This document shows positions 23,574-34,649 of a stretch of 64,000 nt of DNA, piece by piece (the first letter of the stretch is position 1; each line of letters begins with the position of its first letter). The position numbers and the translations under genes are program-made. The notes beneath the pieces are model-generated. The model saw only the letters and a program-made list of their open reading frames with translations, was not told the origin of the DNA and ran no database searches. This stretch comes from Bradysia coprophila. Lineage: Eukaryota; Arthropoda; Insecta; Diptera; Sciaridae. The DNA is taken from NCBI RefSeq assembly GCF_014529535.1, contig NW_023504014.1, positions 1,116,001-1,180,000 on the forward strand, read 5' to 3'.

Positions 23574-24604
23574 CTTTTTCGTTCGCGCTGTACTTCCAGA
23601 CTGCTCTGCGTTCGGTTTTTGCCGATGTGGTGATATTTCATGCACTGGTGAAACATCTGAAAATCACAATTTGTGAACATGTTGGCAGCTCCAGTGCTCG
23701 AAATGAACAAACCTCTGTTGCAACGAGTATTCATGTGCTTGTGCTTGAATAGATCGCGTTTCAGCCAAAATGATTGCTTGCAAATGTAACACTCGTATTG
23801 CTGTTCATCTGCAAGTACAAATCGAAAATGTCTTGAAATTTTTACGGTTTCTGCTGAGAGTGAGAAAAGCATCAGGTAACAGTTATGAATGTTCATATGA
23901 GCGATCAAAATAGTTATTTACGTATCGATTGAGTAGGCCGAAAGAGTTACGTATTAAGCTTTGTATGCTTACTAAGAGGACCGAAAGTAAAGAAAGGTCA
24001 ATTCAAGGGGCGAAAGCGAATTGACCTTTCTTTACTTTCGGTCCTCCTAGCAAGCATACAAAACTTAATATGTAACTCTTTCGGCCTACTCAATCGATAC
24101 GTAAATAACTATTGAACGCTTGCCACACACTGGACAGACATAAGGTCTTCACTCTTAACGTGTAAACAGCGGGCCAACTAGATTAATTTCGTCAACATTT
24201 CGATCGAATTGTTCGGAATAAAAGCTTACCCGGTGGAGTATTCTCCACGTACGTTGTTATGCCATCATCATCATCACTATTTTTCTCCTCATCATCAACA
24301 TGCTCATTCCGATTGGATGAGTGAATCTGAATTTAGAGACTTAAGTTAATCAAATGATCCGAGACCGTGATCTCATCGTAAAAATCGAAATGTTTTCGGT
24401 CCCATGTTTGAGCACAAACTCTTTTGCCAGCGCATCCACATTTGCAAAGGTCATGGAATCGAACTTTTCATTTTTAAGCAAGCAAAACAGAATGTGTCCA
24501 CCATGCAACCTTACTCCTTTTTCTCTATCCAAAACCATTTTAGCAGGGCCGGTCGTCAAAACACATAAAATAAAACGATTTTTTATATTGCAGGCCAAAT
24601 GCAC
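23574..24604 (-). pseudogene. partial duplicate of the zinc-finger gene (5' exons only)
   Basis: Corresponds to 41229-42055 in the same orientation. Recognisable exons: 24350-24604, 24230-24326 (acidic, [17 protein letters not shown]), the half finger [12 protein letters not shown] near 24125-24160, 23713-23808 (a C2HC-like finger, CYIC...LFKHKH...C) and 23574-23656. Splice sites are kept, but the downstream exons that encode the C2H2 fingers in the other copy are missing; the copy ends at a satellite array. A 201-bp hairpin MITE is inserted at 23911-24111. It may still be transcribed but cannot make the full multi-finger protein. Confidence 0.6.
23911..24111. mobile_element. hairpin MITE inserted in the zinc-finger duplicate
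   Basis: A near-perfect palindrome: TAGTTATTTACGTATCGATT at the left and AATCGATACGTAAATAACTA at the right, arms about 95 bp. TA at both ends suggests a Tc1/mariner-type TA target. The paralogous site at 41565-41575 has no MITE and reads AGTACT instead. Confidence 0.85.
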
Positions 24605-24611
24605 CTGCAGG

Positions 24612-24995
24612 ACCTGCAGCTTCTGCCAAAAATCGATTTTGTACTGTTAATACATGTGTCAAATAATATAAGTATCAAGTCATCAAATGGCGTATATTGC
24701 GTTCGTACCAGATTTCTAACCCATTGCAGTGCGATGGTCATGTTGGTTGAGTGGTGTCCCTCATTATGTAATGTACAATTTACTTACTGGACAGACCGTA
24801 CTGATTCAGTTCTCGTATCAATTTCATGACGAAATAGGTCTTAATTTTCCGTTATTATTTCCACTAGAAATGAGTTCGTTTGAGGTGGCGCAATGCAAAT
24901 CCGTATGTGCTCCGGCTAGAACAAATTTGAACGTTTGGCCATACCTATCCGTTTACTTTCATTGCCTTGCACCACTGCAATTAGAGACAGCAATG
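24612..24995. other. end of the duplication and unique sequence
   Basis: Homology to 42070-42181 ends at about 24735 (last shared block cagtgcgat). The rest is unique with no gene I can support. Confidence 0.5.
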
Positions 24996-25003
24996 CATTG
25001 AAA

Positions 25004-25170
25004 CACGGCAGAGTAAAAGTAACCCAGGCAGGAGCGCTTGTTTGACTAGGGACCTGAATAATCTAGTAGGCCTATGTTTTTTGCGAATTGAATTTTTCAA
25101 CTTATGTCAGTGTTCATTTGACGTTTCCATAATGAACCGCTCCTGCCAGGTTTACTTTTACTCTGCCGTG
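25004..25170. mobile_element. MITE family B, copy 2, 7-bp TSD
   Basis: 167 bp with ends CACGGCAGAGTAAAAGTAAC and GTTTACTTTTACTCTGCCGTG-like. ATTGAAA is duplicated at 24997-25003 and 25171-25177. It abuts the 3' end of the transposase pseudogene. Confidence 0.9.
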
Positions 25171-25179
25171 ATTGAAATA

Positions 25180-26215
25180 TACGTAAAGCTACTTCAATGT
25201 TCGGAAATGTTGAGGCGATTCCGTGCTTCTTGATTCAATCTCTTTGGAACAAGCACTTGAGCCTTCGCAACTTTTTCCTTGCGTTTCGACAAATCTTTCG
25301 TTAGTTGCCTGATTAAGATTTCCCATCGTTTTGTTGTTGGAGCGAAGAACGTACAAATGTTTTGTACAAACAGATGTTTCTTCAGCTCCATGTTCCAACA
25401 CCAAATTCTGCGAATGACCACCGCTAGGGACGTATTTGACAAATGGATTTAATGCTATGATTCTTGCTTGGAGCCCCTGGTATACGCCAGACATATTTTT
25501 TGCGTTGTCGTATGAATGACCACGACAGTCGAGAATGATGATGCCAGAATCTTTCAGAAATTGTATGAGAGCATAGGTTTGTTCCAAGTAACTGTAAGCA
25601 CGAACTTTGACAACCCGAACAACGACAATTTCATCCATAGCAACGTCGCTTACGTGATATTTCATACAAATCGACCAACGTCGCCTACGCGATTTACACA
25701 GAGGTATTATTGAGGTTATGGTTATATGGATGAAATTTGACAATTCATATGGCCTTGGAACAAACCTATTAACCATAACCTTTCCCTTATGGCCAACATT
25801 TTCTAGGAAAGACAAAAAACGTTCAACAACGGCTCCTTCTGCATTAACATAACGAATGACGATTGTCAGCTGATCGATATGAGCCACATCAGGTGTTGAG
25901 TCCACAATTAACGAAAAATATTTGCAATTTCGGATCTCTTGCAGAATTTTGGTCTTCAGATCAGCGGCCAAAATTTCTACAAATTTTACAAATAGTTGAT
26001 GAAGTGTTTCTCCGTCCTTTGTTGCCATATTTCTCGAGATGTGACTTTAACAATGGACCATATTCGGCGATAAGCTCAAGCACTCCTAAATAGTTGTCGT
26101 GACCAGGGTCTCCCGCGCGTTCATTTTTTCCTCTAGAAGGCAAACTAGACCAGCCACAAATCGAATAGCAGATGCAATACGATGTAAAATCACTTTCCAG
26201 TATTTCTGCTGCGGA
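25180..26215 (-). pseudogene. ZMYM1/hAT-like (DUF4371-type) transposase, decayed
   Basis: The minus strand encodes blocks typical of the ZMYM1-like/hAT transposase-derived family: NYLGVLELIAEY near 26080, NCKYFSLIVDSTPDVAHIDQ near 25910, then GIIILDCRGHSYDNAKNMSG and AGLQ-type YQGLQARI near 25490, and FFAPTTKRWEIL near 25330. The blocks sit in at least three frames, so it is frameshifted near 26125 and near 25380. A 191-bp MITE (25576-25766) interrupts it without stopping the frame, giving a misleading 279-codon ORF. N-terminal zinc-finger and C-terminal dimerisation regions are absent. Confidence 0.8.
25576..25766. mobile_element. MITE family C (TA target), in transposase
   Basis: 191 bp with inverted ends GGTTTGTTCCAAG / CTTGGAACAAACC flanked by TA on both sides. 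Nearly identical to 37613-37803, which has the same length. A diverged 154-bp relative lies at 62907-63060. Confidence 0.9.
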
Positions 26216-26340
26216 AATTTTTTTATTTTTATTTTTTTTAAGGTATTTCAGGTTTTAGGTATTTAGGGTGATCAAATATATATCACTCTAAATACCTAAA
26301 ACCTAAAATACCTTAAAAAAAATAAAAATAAAAAAAATCC
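26215..26340. repeat. A/T-rich perfect hairpin
   Basis: Arms of about 55 bp (ttttaaggtatttcaggttt...aggtatttagggtga and tcactctaaatacct...aaataccttaaaa) around an 11-base loop aaatatata. Absent from the matching place in the right arm, so inserted or expanded after the duplication, or lost from the other side. Confidence 0.85.
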
Positions 26341-26496
26341 ACAAAAATCATTTGCGTTTTCAAAAATTTCGCGCACAATAAAAATCCATATCACCCTCAT
26401 TCATTTGTTGTCATTGTAAAAACGGCGGATGTAAGGAACGAATCCGACGTTTAAAAATCGGTCAACTTATGCCTGGTATAGAGCCTTTGTTGTAAC

Positions 26497-26880
26497 TCAA
26501 GCAGTCGTTGATCAAGCGTACACAAAGGAAGTCGTTGGTCAAGCATAACTCAAGAAGTCGTTGGTCAAGCGTACACTCAAGAAGTCGTTGGTCAAGCATA
26601 ACTCAAGAAGTCGTTGGTCAAGTGTAACTCAAGCAGTCGTTGGTCAAGCGTAACTCAAGAAGTCGTTGGTCAAGCGTAACTCAAGCAGTCGTTGGTCAAG
26701 CGTAACTCAAGAAATAGTAGCTAAAACGCAGCTCAAGAAGTCGTTGGTCAAGCGTAACTCAAGCAGTCGTTGGTCAATCGTAATTAAAAAAGTCGTTGGT
26801 CAAACGCGAATCAAACAATCGTTGATCAAGCGAAACTCAAGACATTACTACACAAATCAAGAATTCGTTGGTCAATCATT
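26497..26880 (+). repeat. ~26-bp tandem array, left arm
   Basis: Unit GTCGTTGGTCAAGCGTAACT CAAGAA (26 bp), about 14 copies, some with CAAGCA. The right-arm counterpart (32640-32890) has fewer copies, so the array has changed length since the duplication. Continues into a degenerate stretch rich in 'ttggt..tcgaca' to about 27250. Confidence 0.85.
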
Positions 26881-27430
26881 ACCCTCATGAAAATTGTGGG
26901 AGGGTTAATCAACTCAAGATAATCAAATTCGTTATCTGCATCAAGAATTGGTCGTTGGCATATGAATAAACTGGTCATCGACATCAGAAATAAATTGGTT
27001 CTTGACATTCATTCCAAATTAGTCGGCAATGTCGGAGAAAATTGGTCGCTGGCATTCATATCAAAGTCGTCATCGGCATCACGAATTGGTAGTTGAAATT
27101 CACACTCAAAATTCGTCATCGACATCAATAGGTCTGTGGCGAAAAAATTAAGTGGTCTTCGATATCAATCAAAATTTGGAGACGGAGCGAAAATGGTTCA
27201 CTACAATAAAATTAGTAATGGACATCAAGCATTAGTCATTGGCCTCAGAATCGAACTATAGTCATTGGCATTACCAGAATTGTGGAAGAGTTACAGTTCG
27301 AGATAAGTGTATTTTTATAAAAATAGTGGGAGTATGTTGAATCTCGGACAAGTGTTTTTCACTCTACAAACTAAAGTAAATCAAAGGATGCAATTGAATT
27401 AAAATAGATTTAGTAACCCTTGAATAGGGG

Positions 27431-27480
27431 TATAAATACAATGTTTTTCCTACAAAATAGTCAGAATAAACGGAACATTC
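27431..27480 (+). promoter_or_regulatory. TATA-Inr block in a LTR-like sequence
   Basis: TATAAATA at 27431 and TCAGAATAAACGG at 27461, 32 bp apart; the initiator overlaps AATAAA, a layout seen in some LTRs. The mirror copy is at about 31925-31975 on the minus strand. A solo LTR is possible but I could not define its ends. Confidence 0.35.
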
Positions 27481-28033
27481 ATACGAGCAACATCTCTATA
27501 GTGTTTCAAATTCTCAAGTAGACAGAAAGCGTCGGTGCTAATCATCACCACATTTCGTGCGGAATAACGCTCAAGCAGAGGCCACAAAAGGTAAGGTAAG
27601 GTAAGCATACGTGTCGTTTGGACATTACAGCAAGAACTAGAAATAATTTAGTGAAAAAATTAAGAAAATGAATAAGATAATAAAAAACATTTATTAGTCC
27701 ATTTTTTGCCTTTTAAAAATAAGCGCAATATTGAATGGTTTTCAAACAAACAGAGCCAAAAATTCAAAATTAAAAGTGTCAGGTCCTAACCAAACGCAGC
27801 GTTGTGAAAGGATAATTTGCGATATTCTCATATCAAAGTGCGTTGAAATTGTTTTTTTTTTTAATTCAGTCGTTCATTGATTACTAGAAAGTTCGGTTCA
27901 AAGGCAAAGTTATAGAGTTTTCGATTTCACCCAAGACGTGTTTCAGGGTTTTCCCAAAGCTTTCCGCCATAAATTCAATTCGAATAATTTTATTTTCCTT
28001 TGATAATTTATTGACACACATTCAACCATATTT

Positions 28034-29002
28034 TTAACCGTCGAAATATCTAACCTTGCCGCCTTTACTTCGAATACTAACTGTAGGAAAAAATCCTAAT
28101 TCTGGCATTTTCACCGTTTTTTTCCCAATTAATTGCTCATTTATGGAAAAACTCACTTCTACTGTCACGCTACTACTACCACGAAATAAAATGCTGGTGT
28201 ACACTTCAAGCTGTACCGCACATTCGATGATGTCACCATTTTTCCATATCGGTCCGAATACTTCGCCAATGCCATTGCCATTAAAAAAATTTCCATTATC
28301 TCCGTGATACCCAATAGATCCAAGACGACATCCAGGTTGCTGATTAATTAAATAACCCTTAGGAGCGAGTCCAATTGCAATATTATTGTTTTCACCAACA
28401 TGCAAGATTTCAATTTTGAACGATGTATTGTCTGGTGTCAAAGGGCGAATAGATTGAACAAGTGCTAATTCTCCTTCAACGTATTGTCCATACTCTAAAA
28501 TATTTGGTTCACTTATGGAAATATTCATGTTGTAGCATATCTGCTTCATATTCATGTCGACTAATTGCAATATTACATCCCTTGTCACAGATAATTTCTG
28601 TATTTGGATTGTACGCGCACTGATTACTGACGTGATCCTTCAATTTTTCCAATTGTAGAACACTTTGACATCCTCTCGATTCTGTGCGATAAAAAGAAAG
28701 AAAGAAAATTTTACTGCTGTGAAAATGGTTTTGATTTGCTCTCCTTACCGAAATCACATTTAATCTCCAGTTTATTTAGCATATTACGGAAATATCTGGC
28801 AACCGTCTTTACGTTCGCCAATTCAGTATTACGACGACATACTAGGCACGTATTTTCGATTGCTAGCCAATCAGTGATGCATTGATTGCAAAATGTATGC
28901 TTACATGACGACTGGACCGGATTTTCCAGAACCAGAGTGCAAATTTGTACAAACGAATTCCTCGTCTATTTCACCAATGAATCTTGTCGCTTCGAAACCC
29001 AT
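28034..29002 (-). pseudogene. broken copy of the RING-SPRY gene
   Basis: Same gene as 30318-31377. An extra A in the RING segment (near 28950, acaAattt) shifts the frame after the first zinc-binding cysteine pair begins. A 92-nt deletion between short GC repeats removes the segment equal to 30777-30868 and shifts the frame again before the SPRY part. The SPRY-encoding 184 codons remain open (28034-28588), so a short N-terminally truncated product cannot be excluded. Confidence 0.85.
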
Positions 29003-29105
29003 TTTGTTCACTTCACAAGTAATGTCAACTACACAACGGTGACTGAATAACTACATACTTACAATATCATAATTATTTTAGAGAAATCTTATCTTCAAAT
29101 GATAA

Positions 29106-30212
29106 TTCCAATGAACCTTTTCTTTGAATCAGTTAGAAACCCTAAAAATTGATAAGTGACACAGGTAATTAAAAAAAAAACATTTTGGTAGGCAAACATT
29201 AAAAAATACAGTTTGAGAAAGATATGTTTCGACATATCCAATCCAAAATAATACGTTAATGTGAGATGTAGTGCACTGCAGGTGATTTTTTAGGAAGACA
29301 GTTTAAATCTTTTTTCATGAAAAGCTCCCTAACATAACCATGGACTTGGACGCTAATTTTTTATAGATATATATTTTTTCCTTCCGCTAAAGTCATTTCG
29401 TGATTTTCCAGCAAACTAGTGAACTGAAAAAAGTAGTGAATTTTTCGTCTCAACCTGTTACGCACGGCTATTCATCTGTTATCGATAAAGACGACAAAAA
29501 TAAACGATAAGCTCTATATAATGCGGTCTTATATAGTAAACTAGCATGCTTCAACAATCGAAGTAAATGATTCGAAATTACTCGATTAAAAAATAACTTT
29601 GATCGAAAGAAGTAATAGATGCGATAAAAAAACTGCTGATATGCTTGCCGTCTGTAATAGGAGAATGTAGTTTAGAAACTAAGGGTAAAATCTATTACAA
29701 TTTAGTACTTTTCTTCATAAAAAGACTGCTGTCACTGAATTATTTTTTCATGAACAAACTTCACTGCTGTGACATTTCATGGGAATGAACTAATGTGAAG
29801 TTGTTACACAAAAAAATAGTCCAGTGAGATTGAAGTACTATAAAAAATGTGGCGCCTCTACAAGCCAATCGACTAGGCGAATAGGTTAAAGCTGTTTAGA
29901 GCAAGGTCTTCGCTTCACAGTTTTGCCTCTAAAACCGAAACAGTGTATGTTATCGATTGATGGTAAGTTTGGGTTTCTCAAGTAGATAATAATTCTTTTG
30001 TATACCATGTTCATAACATTACCATTTTTGCACTCAAAAGGTTACAAGTTACACAAGAGATACCAAAATTTCTAGTTTGGTTTTAAAATTCGTCACTTTG
30101 AACCGCCATTGTCAATGATGGACAGGGAAGACTAAAATTATTTTTATTTTTATGCATAATGCGTCACCAAAGACGATATCAGTTGTTTTCTAAGCAAAGA
30201 ATACACAGTTCG
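29106..30212. other. unique centre of the palindrome, with a dispersed repeat
   Basis: No gene seen. 29735-29885 is the second copy of the 150-bp repeat at 6590-6745; 30150-30197 carries the atgcgtcacc..cgatatcagtt motif of the 20138-20408 family. Confidence 0.7.
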
Positions 30213-30317
30213 ATTATTGGAATTATCATTTGAAGATAAGATTTCTCTAAAATATTTATGAGATTGTAAGTATTCAGTCGCCGTTTTATGGTTGACATTA
30301 CTTGTGAAGTGAACAAA

Positions 30318-31377
30318 ATGGGTTTCGAAGCGACAAGATTCATTGGGGAAATAGACGAGGAATTCATTTGTACAATTTGCACACTGGTTCTGGAAAATCC
30401 CGTCCAGTCGTCATGTGAGCATACATTTTGCAATCAATGCATCACTGATTGGCTAGCAATCGAAAATACGTGCCCAGTATGTCGTCGTAATACTGAATTG
30501 GCGCACGTAAAGCCGGTTGCCAGATATTTCCGTAATATGCTAAATAAACTGGAGATTAAATGTGATTTCGGTAAGGAGAGCAAATCAAAACCATTTTCAC
30601 AGCAGTAAAATTTTCTTTCTTTCTTTCTATCGCACAGAATCGAGAGGATGTCAAAGTGTTCTACAATTGGAAAATTTGAAGGATCACGTCAGTAATCAGT
30701 GCGCGTACAATCCAAATACAGAAATTATCTGTGACAAGGGATGTAATATTGCAATTAGTCGACATGAATATGAAGCGAACAATTGCTTTTCACATTTATC
30801 GAATGCATTAAAAAAACTCCAAGAGAAGCTAGACGATCAGACGAAAATCGTAAACACACTCCGTTGGCAGATATGCTACAACATGAATATTTCCATAAGT
30901 GAACCAAATATTTTAGAGTATGGACAATACGTCGAAGGAGAATTAGCACTTGTTCAATCTATTCGTCCTTTGACACCAGACAATACATCGTTCAAAATTG
31001 AAATCTTGCATGTTGGTGAAAACAATAATATTGCAATTGGACTCGCTCCTAAGGGTTATTTAATTAATCAGCAACCTGGATGTCGTCTTGGATCTATTGG
31101 GTATCACGGAGATAATGGAAAATTTTTTAATGGCAATGGCATTGGCGAAGTATTCGGACCGATATGGAAAAGTGGTGACATCATCGAATGTGCGGTACAG
31201 CTTGAAGTGTACACCAGCATTTTATTTCGTGGTAGTAGTAGCGTGACAGTAGAAGTGAGTTTTTCCATAAATGAGCAATTAATTGGGAAAAAAACGGTGA
31301 AAATGCCAGAATTAGGATTTTTTCCTACAGTTAGTATTCGAAGTAAAGGCGGCAAGGTTAGATATTTCGACGGTTAA
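30318..31377 (+). CDS. NRDP1-like RING finger protein with C-terminal SPRY domain (330 aa)
   Basis: Exons 30318-30570 and 30638-31377 with a 67-bp GT..AG intron, phase 1; 331 codons in all. I chose the ATG at 30318 (MGFEATRFIGEIDEEF) because it aligns with the NRDP1/RNF41 N-terminus and because the upstream ATG at 30288 is not kept in the left-arm copy. RING cysteines and histidine: C18, C21, C33, H35, C38, C41, C52, C55. It is followed by a TRAF-type Cys/His segment (about 88-133) and a short coiled coil, as in NRDP1. The NRDP1 substrate-binding C-terminus is replaced by a SPRY/B30.2 domain (about 190-330; GSIGYHGDNG, GDIIECAV). Expected role: E3 ubiquitin ligase whose SPRY picks the target. 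An antisense-oriented broken copy lies 1.3 kb away. Confidence 0.85.
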
Positions 31378-32140
31378 AAATATGGTTGAATGTGTGTCAA
31401 TAAATTATCAAAGGAAAATAAAATTATTCGAATTGAATTTATGGCGGAAAGCTTTGGGAAAACCCTGAAACACGTCTTGGGTGAAATCGAAAACTCTATA
31501 ACTTTGCCTTTGAACCGAACTTTCTAGTAATCAATGAACGACTGAATTAAAAAAAAAACAATTTCAACGCACTTTGATATGAGAATATCGCAAATTATCC
31601 TTTCACAACGCTGCGTTTGGTTAGGACCTGACACTTTTAATTTTGAATTTTTGGCTCTGTTTGTTTGAAAACCATTCAATATTGCGCAATAGCGCTTATT
31701 TTTAAAAGGCAAAAAATGGACTAATAAATGTTTCTTTTTATCTTATTCATTTTCTTAATTTTTTCACTAAATTATTTCTAGTTCTTGCTGTAATGTCCAA
31801 ACGACACGTATGCTTACCTTACCTTACCTTTTGTGGCCTTTGCTTGAGCGTTATTCCGCACGAAATGTGAAGAGAATTTGAGAATTTGAAACACTATAGA
31901 GATGTTGCTCGTATGAATGTTCCGTTTATTCTGACTATTTTGTAGGAAAAACATTGTATTTATACCCCTATTCAAGGGTTACTAAATCTATTTTAATTCA
32001 ATTGCATCCTTTGATTTACTTTAGTTTGTAGAGTGAAAAACACTTGTCCGAGATTCAACATACTCCCACTATTTTTATAAAAATACACTTATCTCGAACT
32101 GTAACTCTTCCACAATTCTGGTAATGCCAATGACTATAGT

Positions 32141-32250
32141 CGAGGGGTCACGCACTTCCTCAAATTTAATCCATTTAATCCATTTAATCCAAGAAATACA
32201 TGGGATTAAATGGATTTAAATCCATTTAATCCCGAGTGCGTCACCCCTCG
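32141..32250. mobile_element. 110-bp MITE with 8-bp TSD, right arm only
   Basis: Ends CGAGGGGTCACGCACT and GAGTGCGTCACCCCTCG, interior made of repeated 'ccatttaat'. ACTATAGT is duplicated at 32133-32140 and 32251-32258. The left arm at about 27253-27260 has one ACTATAGT and no insert: a direct empty-site comparison. An 8-bp duplication fits the hAT superfamily. Confidence 0.95.
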
Positions 32251-32639
32251 ACTATAGTTCGATTCTGAGGCCAATGACTAATGCTTGATGTCCATTACTA
32301 ATTTTATTGTAGTGAGCCATTTTCGCTCCTTCTCCAAATTTTGATTGATATCGAAGACCACTTAATTTTTTCGCCACAGACCTATTGATGTCGATGACGA
32401 ATTTTGAGTGTGAATTTCAACTACCAATTCGTGATGACGACTTTGATATGAATGCCAGCGACCAATTTTCTCCGACATTGCCGACTAATTTGGAATGAAT
32501 GTCAAGAACCAATTTATTTCTGATGTCGATGACCAGTTTATTCATATGCCAACGACCAATTCTTGATGCAGATAACGAATTTGATTATCTTGAGGTGATT
32601 AACCCTCCCACAATTTTCATGAGGGTAATGATTGACCAA

Positions 32640-32890
32640 CGAATTCTTGATTTGTGTAGTAATGTCTTGAGTTACGCTTGATCAACGATTGTTTGATTCG
32701 CGTTTGACCAACGACTTCTTTAATTACGATTGACCAACGACTGCTTGAGTTACGCTTGACCAACGATTTCTTGAGCTGCGTTTTAGCTACTATTTCTTGA
32801 GTTACGTTTGACCAACGACTGCTTGAGTTATGCTTGACCAACGACTTCTTGAGTTACGCTTGACCAACGACTGCTTGAGTTACAATCGAT
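32640..32890 (-). repeat. ~26-bp tandem array, right arm
   Basis: Inverted counterpart of 26497-26880 with about 9-10 units. The 74-codon ORF in each array is a by-product of the repeat. Confidence 0.85.
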
Positions 32891-33089
32891 TCTTGAGTCG
32901 ATTCGGAACTGGCGTAACAAGTTCTTGATCAGCAGAGATACTGGAAAGTGATTTTACGTCGTATTGCATCTGCTATTCGATTTTTGGCTGGTCTGGTTTG
33001 CCTTCTAGAGGAAAAAATGAACGCGTGGGAGACCCTGGTCATGATATGGCAACAAAGGACGGAGAAGCACTTCATCAACTATTTGTGGT

Positions 33090-34130
33090 TTCAAACATTT
33101 GGGCAAATATTTGTCAAATCTTTGAAACAAATTTATTTCAAATTTGAGACAAATATTTTTCAAAACGCAAATTTGCCAGTTTTTAAGTAACTTATCGAAA
33201 CATGATTCCACATAATAGAACATATGGACTAAAAATTGCTTAGTTTTGCAGAAAACTTAAAAGTAATGATGAAATTAGTACGTGAATTTGTTAAATAAAC
33301 CAGCCAAATTTACCACCACATAAAATTTTATTTCTTCACTCTATAGTACGATTAAAAACTTACATTCAATAATGTATCCGATTTGTGGAAGCATATTTCC
33401 CAAGTTTCTTAAATAGGCAGAAACTGCCTTCCGAAAATTATTTGAAAAACAAATTTGGAAATTTGGCCGTAAATATTTGATAAGCCTTTGAAACAAAGTT
33501 TCAAGTTTCAAAGGTAACTAGTTGCCAATTTAAATATTCAATTGGCGTTTTGACTACTCAATGTAGTACATATAGCCAACTTGTTAATTTAGTGATGATA
33601 GAGGTAACGTAGATTAGCCGCAAATAATTTGATTTTTTTATGTTGAAATGAAAACATTTGAAATTGTTTTTCCAGTTATGTCATTTTCCGCAATTCCATG
33701 GCGTTTTATTTACAAAGAGCATCGAAGACAATTTGCAATTGAAATAAGTCGACTTTTAATTCTTAGTCGAGGTTCCAATAATTCTATTATTTATTTCGTT
33801 AATTGATTATTTTCAAACTTCATGCGAGTTCCATTTCACAAAAATGCAAAGAAAAGGTGATGATGAACGCGATTTTTTTTGTTCTAAACAGGGTTAGCGA
33901 ACTATGTGGCTTAAATTTAGAATAAACAAAAAAAAAATAGAATACAAAAAACGATGCAGAATTTAAAAATAGAAAGAAAAAATTGCATAAATTAACATAT
34001 TTAGTAAAAAACTAAGAAGCAATTTGATGTTTTGGTGCCGTTTTCAGAGAGAGCAGCCGAATAATTGATTGAGTCAAAGCGCGATCGATATCCACACAGA
34101 CCTAAGACATAATCGATAAACGATAGTCTC
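33090..34130. other. no recognisable gene
   Basis: AT-rich sequence. Around 33095-33180 and 33450-33520 there are repeated aaatatttg/gaaacaaattt words, but no clear element. Confidence 0.55.
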
Positions 34131-34159
34131 AATTATGGGTGAATCAGTGGATGGAACAA

Positions 34160-34285
34160 ATTAATTTAAAAAATAAATTTCAACGCACTTTGATATCAGA
34201 GGATCGTCAATTTAACCATACACAGCGCTGCGTTTTGTTTGGCTTTGGCATTTTTCATTTTGAATTTCTAGCGGACTTGCGTCGT
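34160..34285 (+). repeat. dispersed repeat shared with the palindrome arms
   Basis: aatttcaacgcactttgata, cacagcgctgcgtttt and attttgaatttctagc match 31550-31650 (and its mirror at 27770-27870) at roughly 75%. The 88-codon ORF over it is not supported as a gene. Confidence 0.6.
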
Positions 34286-34558
34286 CAATTCAAAAAAGCT
34301 TTCAAAGCTTTTGCAGTCTCTGAAATTCTACTGCTAAATTACCTTTTCGCATTCGCTCATAACATCACCGAACAAGTCACTAAGGTTAATTTTAACTCAA
34401 TTTAAAATCACTTTTTTGGCTCGTTAAGCAAACACTGGCCCTTGCACACCAAATTTTTGCGGCTGTGAGGTTGTGCAAATTATAATGCAAAAAATATAAA
34501 ATGGCAAAACGGTATATTCTTCACTAATTTTAGCACGCTTTCAGTTTTGTTGAAATCG

Positions 34559-34595
34559 TATAAATACAATCGACACTGCGGTTATTCCATCAGGT
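34559..34595 (+). promoter_or_regulatory. core promoter of the secreted peptide gene
   Basis: TATAAATA at 34559-34566 and ATCAGGT initiator at 34589-34595; the Inr A is 33 bp from the TATA start and 58 bp before the ATG. This pair predicts the transcription start well. Confidence 0.7.
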
Positions 34596-34649
34596 ATTTG
34601 AAGTGATCTCTACGGAAAGAACGCAAAAAGTGTTTTCAAAGCAACCAAA

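Larger units (their letters stand above)
25988..29105. repeat. left arm of a ~7-kb inverted duplication
   Basis: Reverse complement of about 30213-33088, with long stretches identical. It contains, from outside in: transposase pseudogene N-terminus, a 26-bp array, a LTR-like promoter block and the RING-SPRY pseudogene. The unique centre is 29106-30212. Differences between arms: a hairpin at 26215-26340 only on this side, a 110-bp MITE only on the other side. Confidence 0.9.
30213..33088. repeat. right arm of the ~7-kb inverted duplication
   Basis: Matches 25988-29105 inverted. It ends outward in a fragment of the same ZMYM1/hAT-like transposase (32930-33088, WKVILRRIASAIRF on the plus strand), here with an extra deletion of about 110 bp near 33043. 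The arm therefore begins and ends inside pieces of the same transposon on both sides. Confidence 0.9.
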
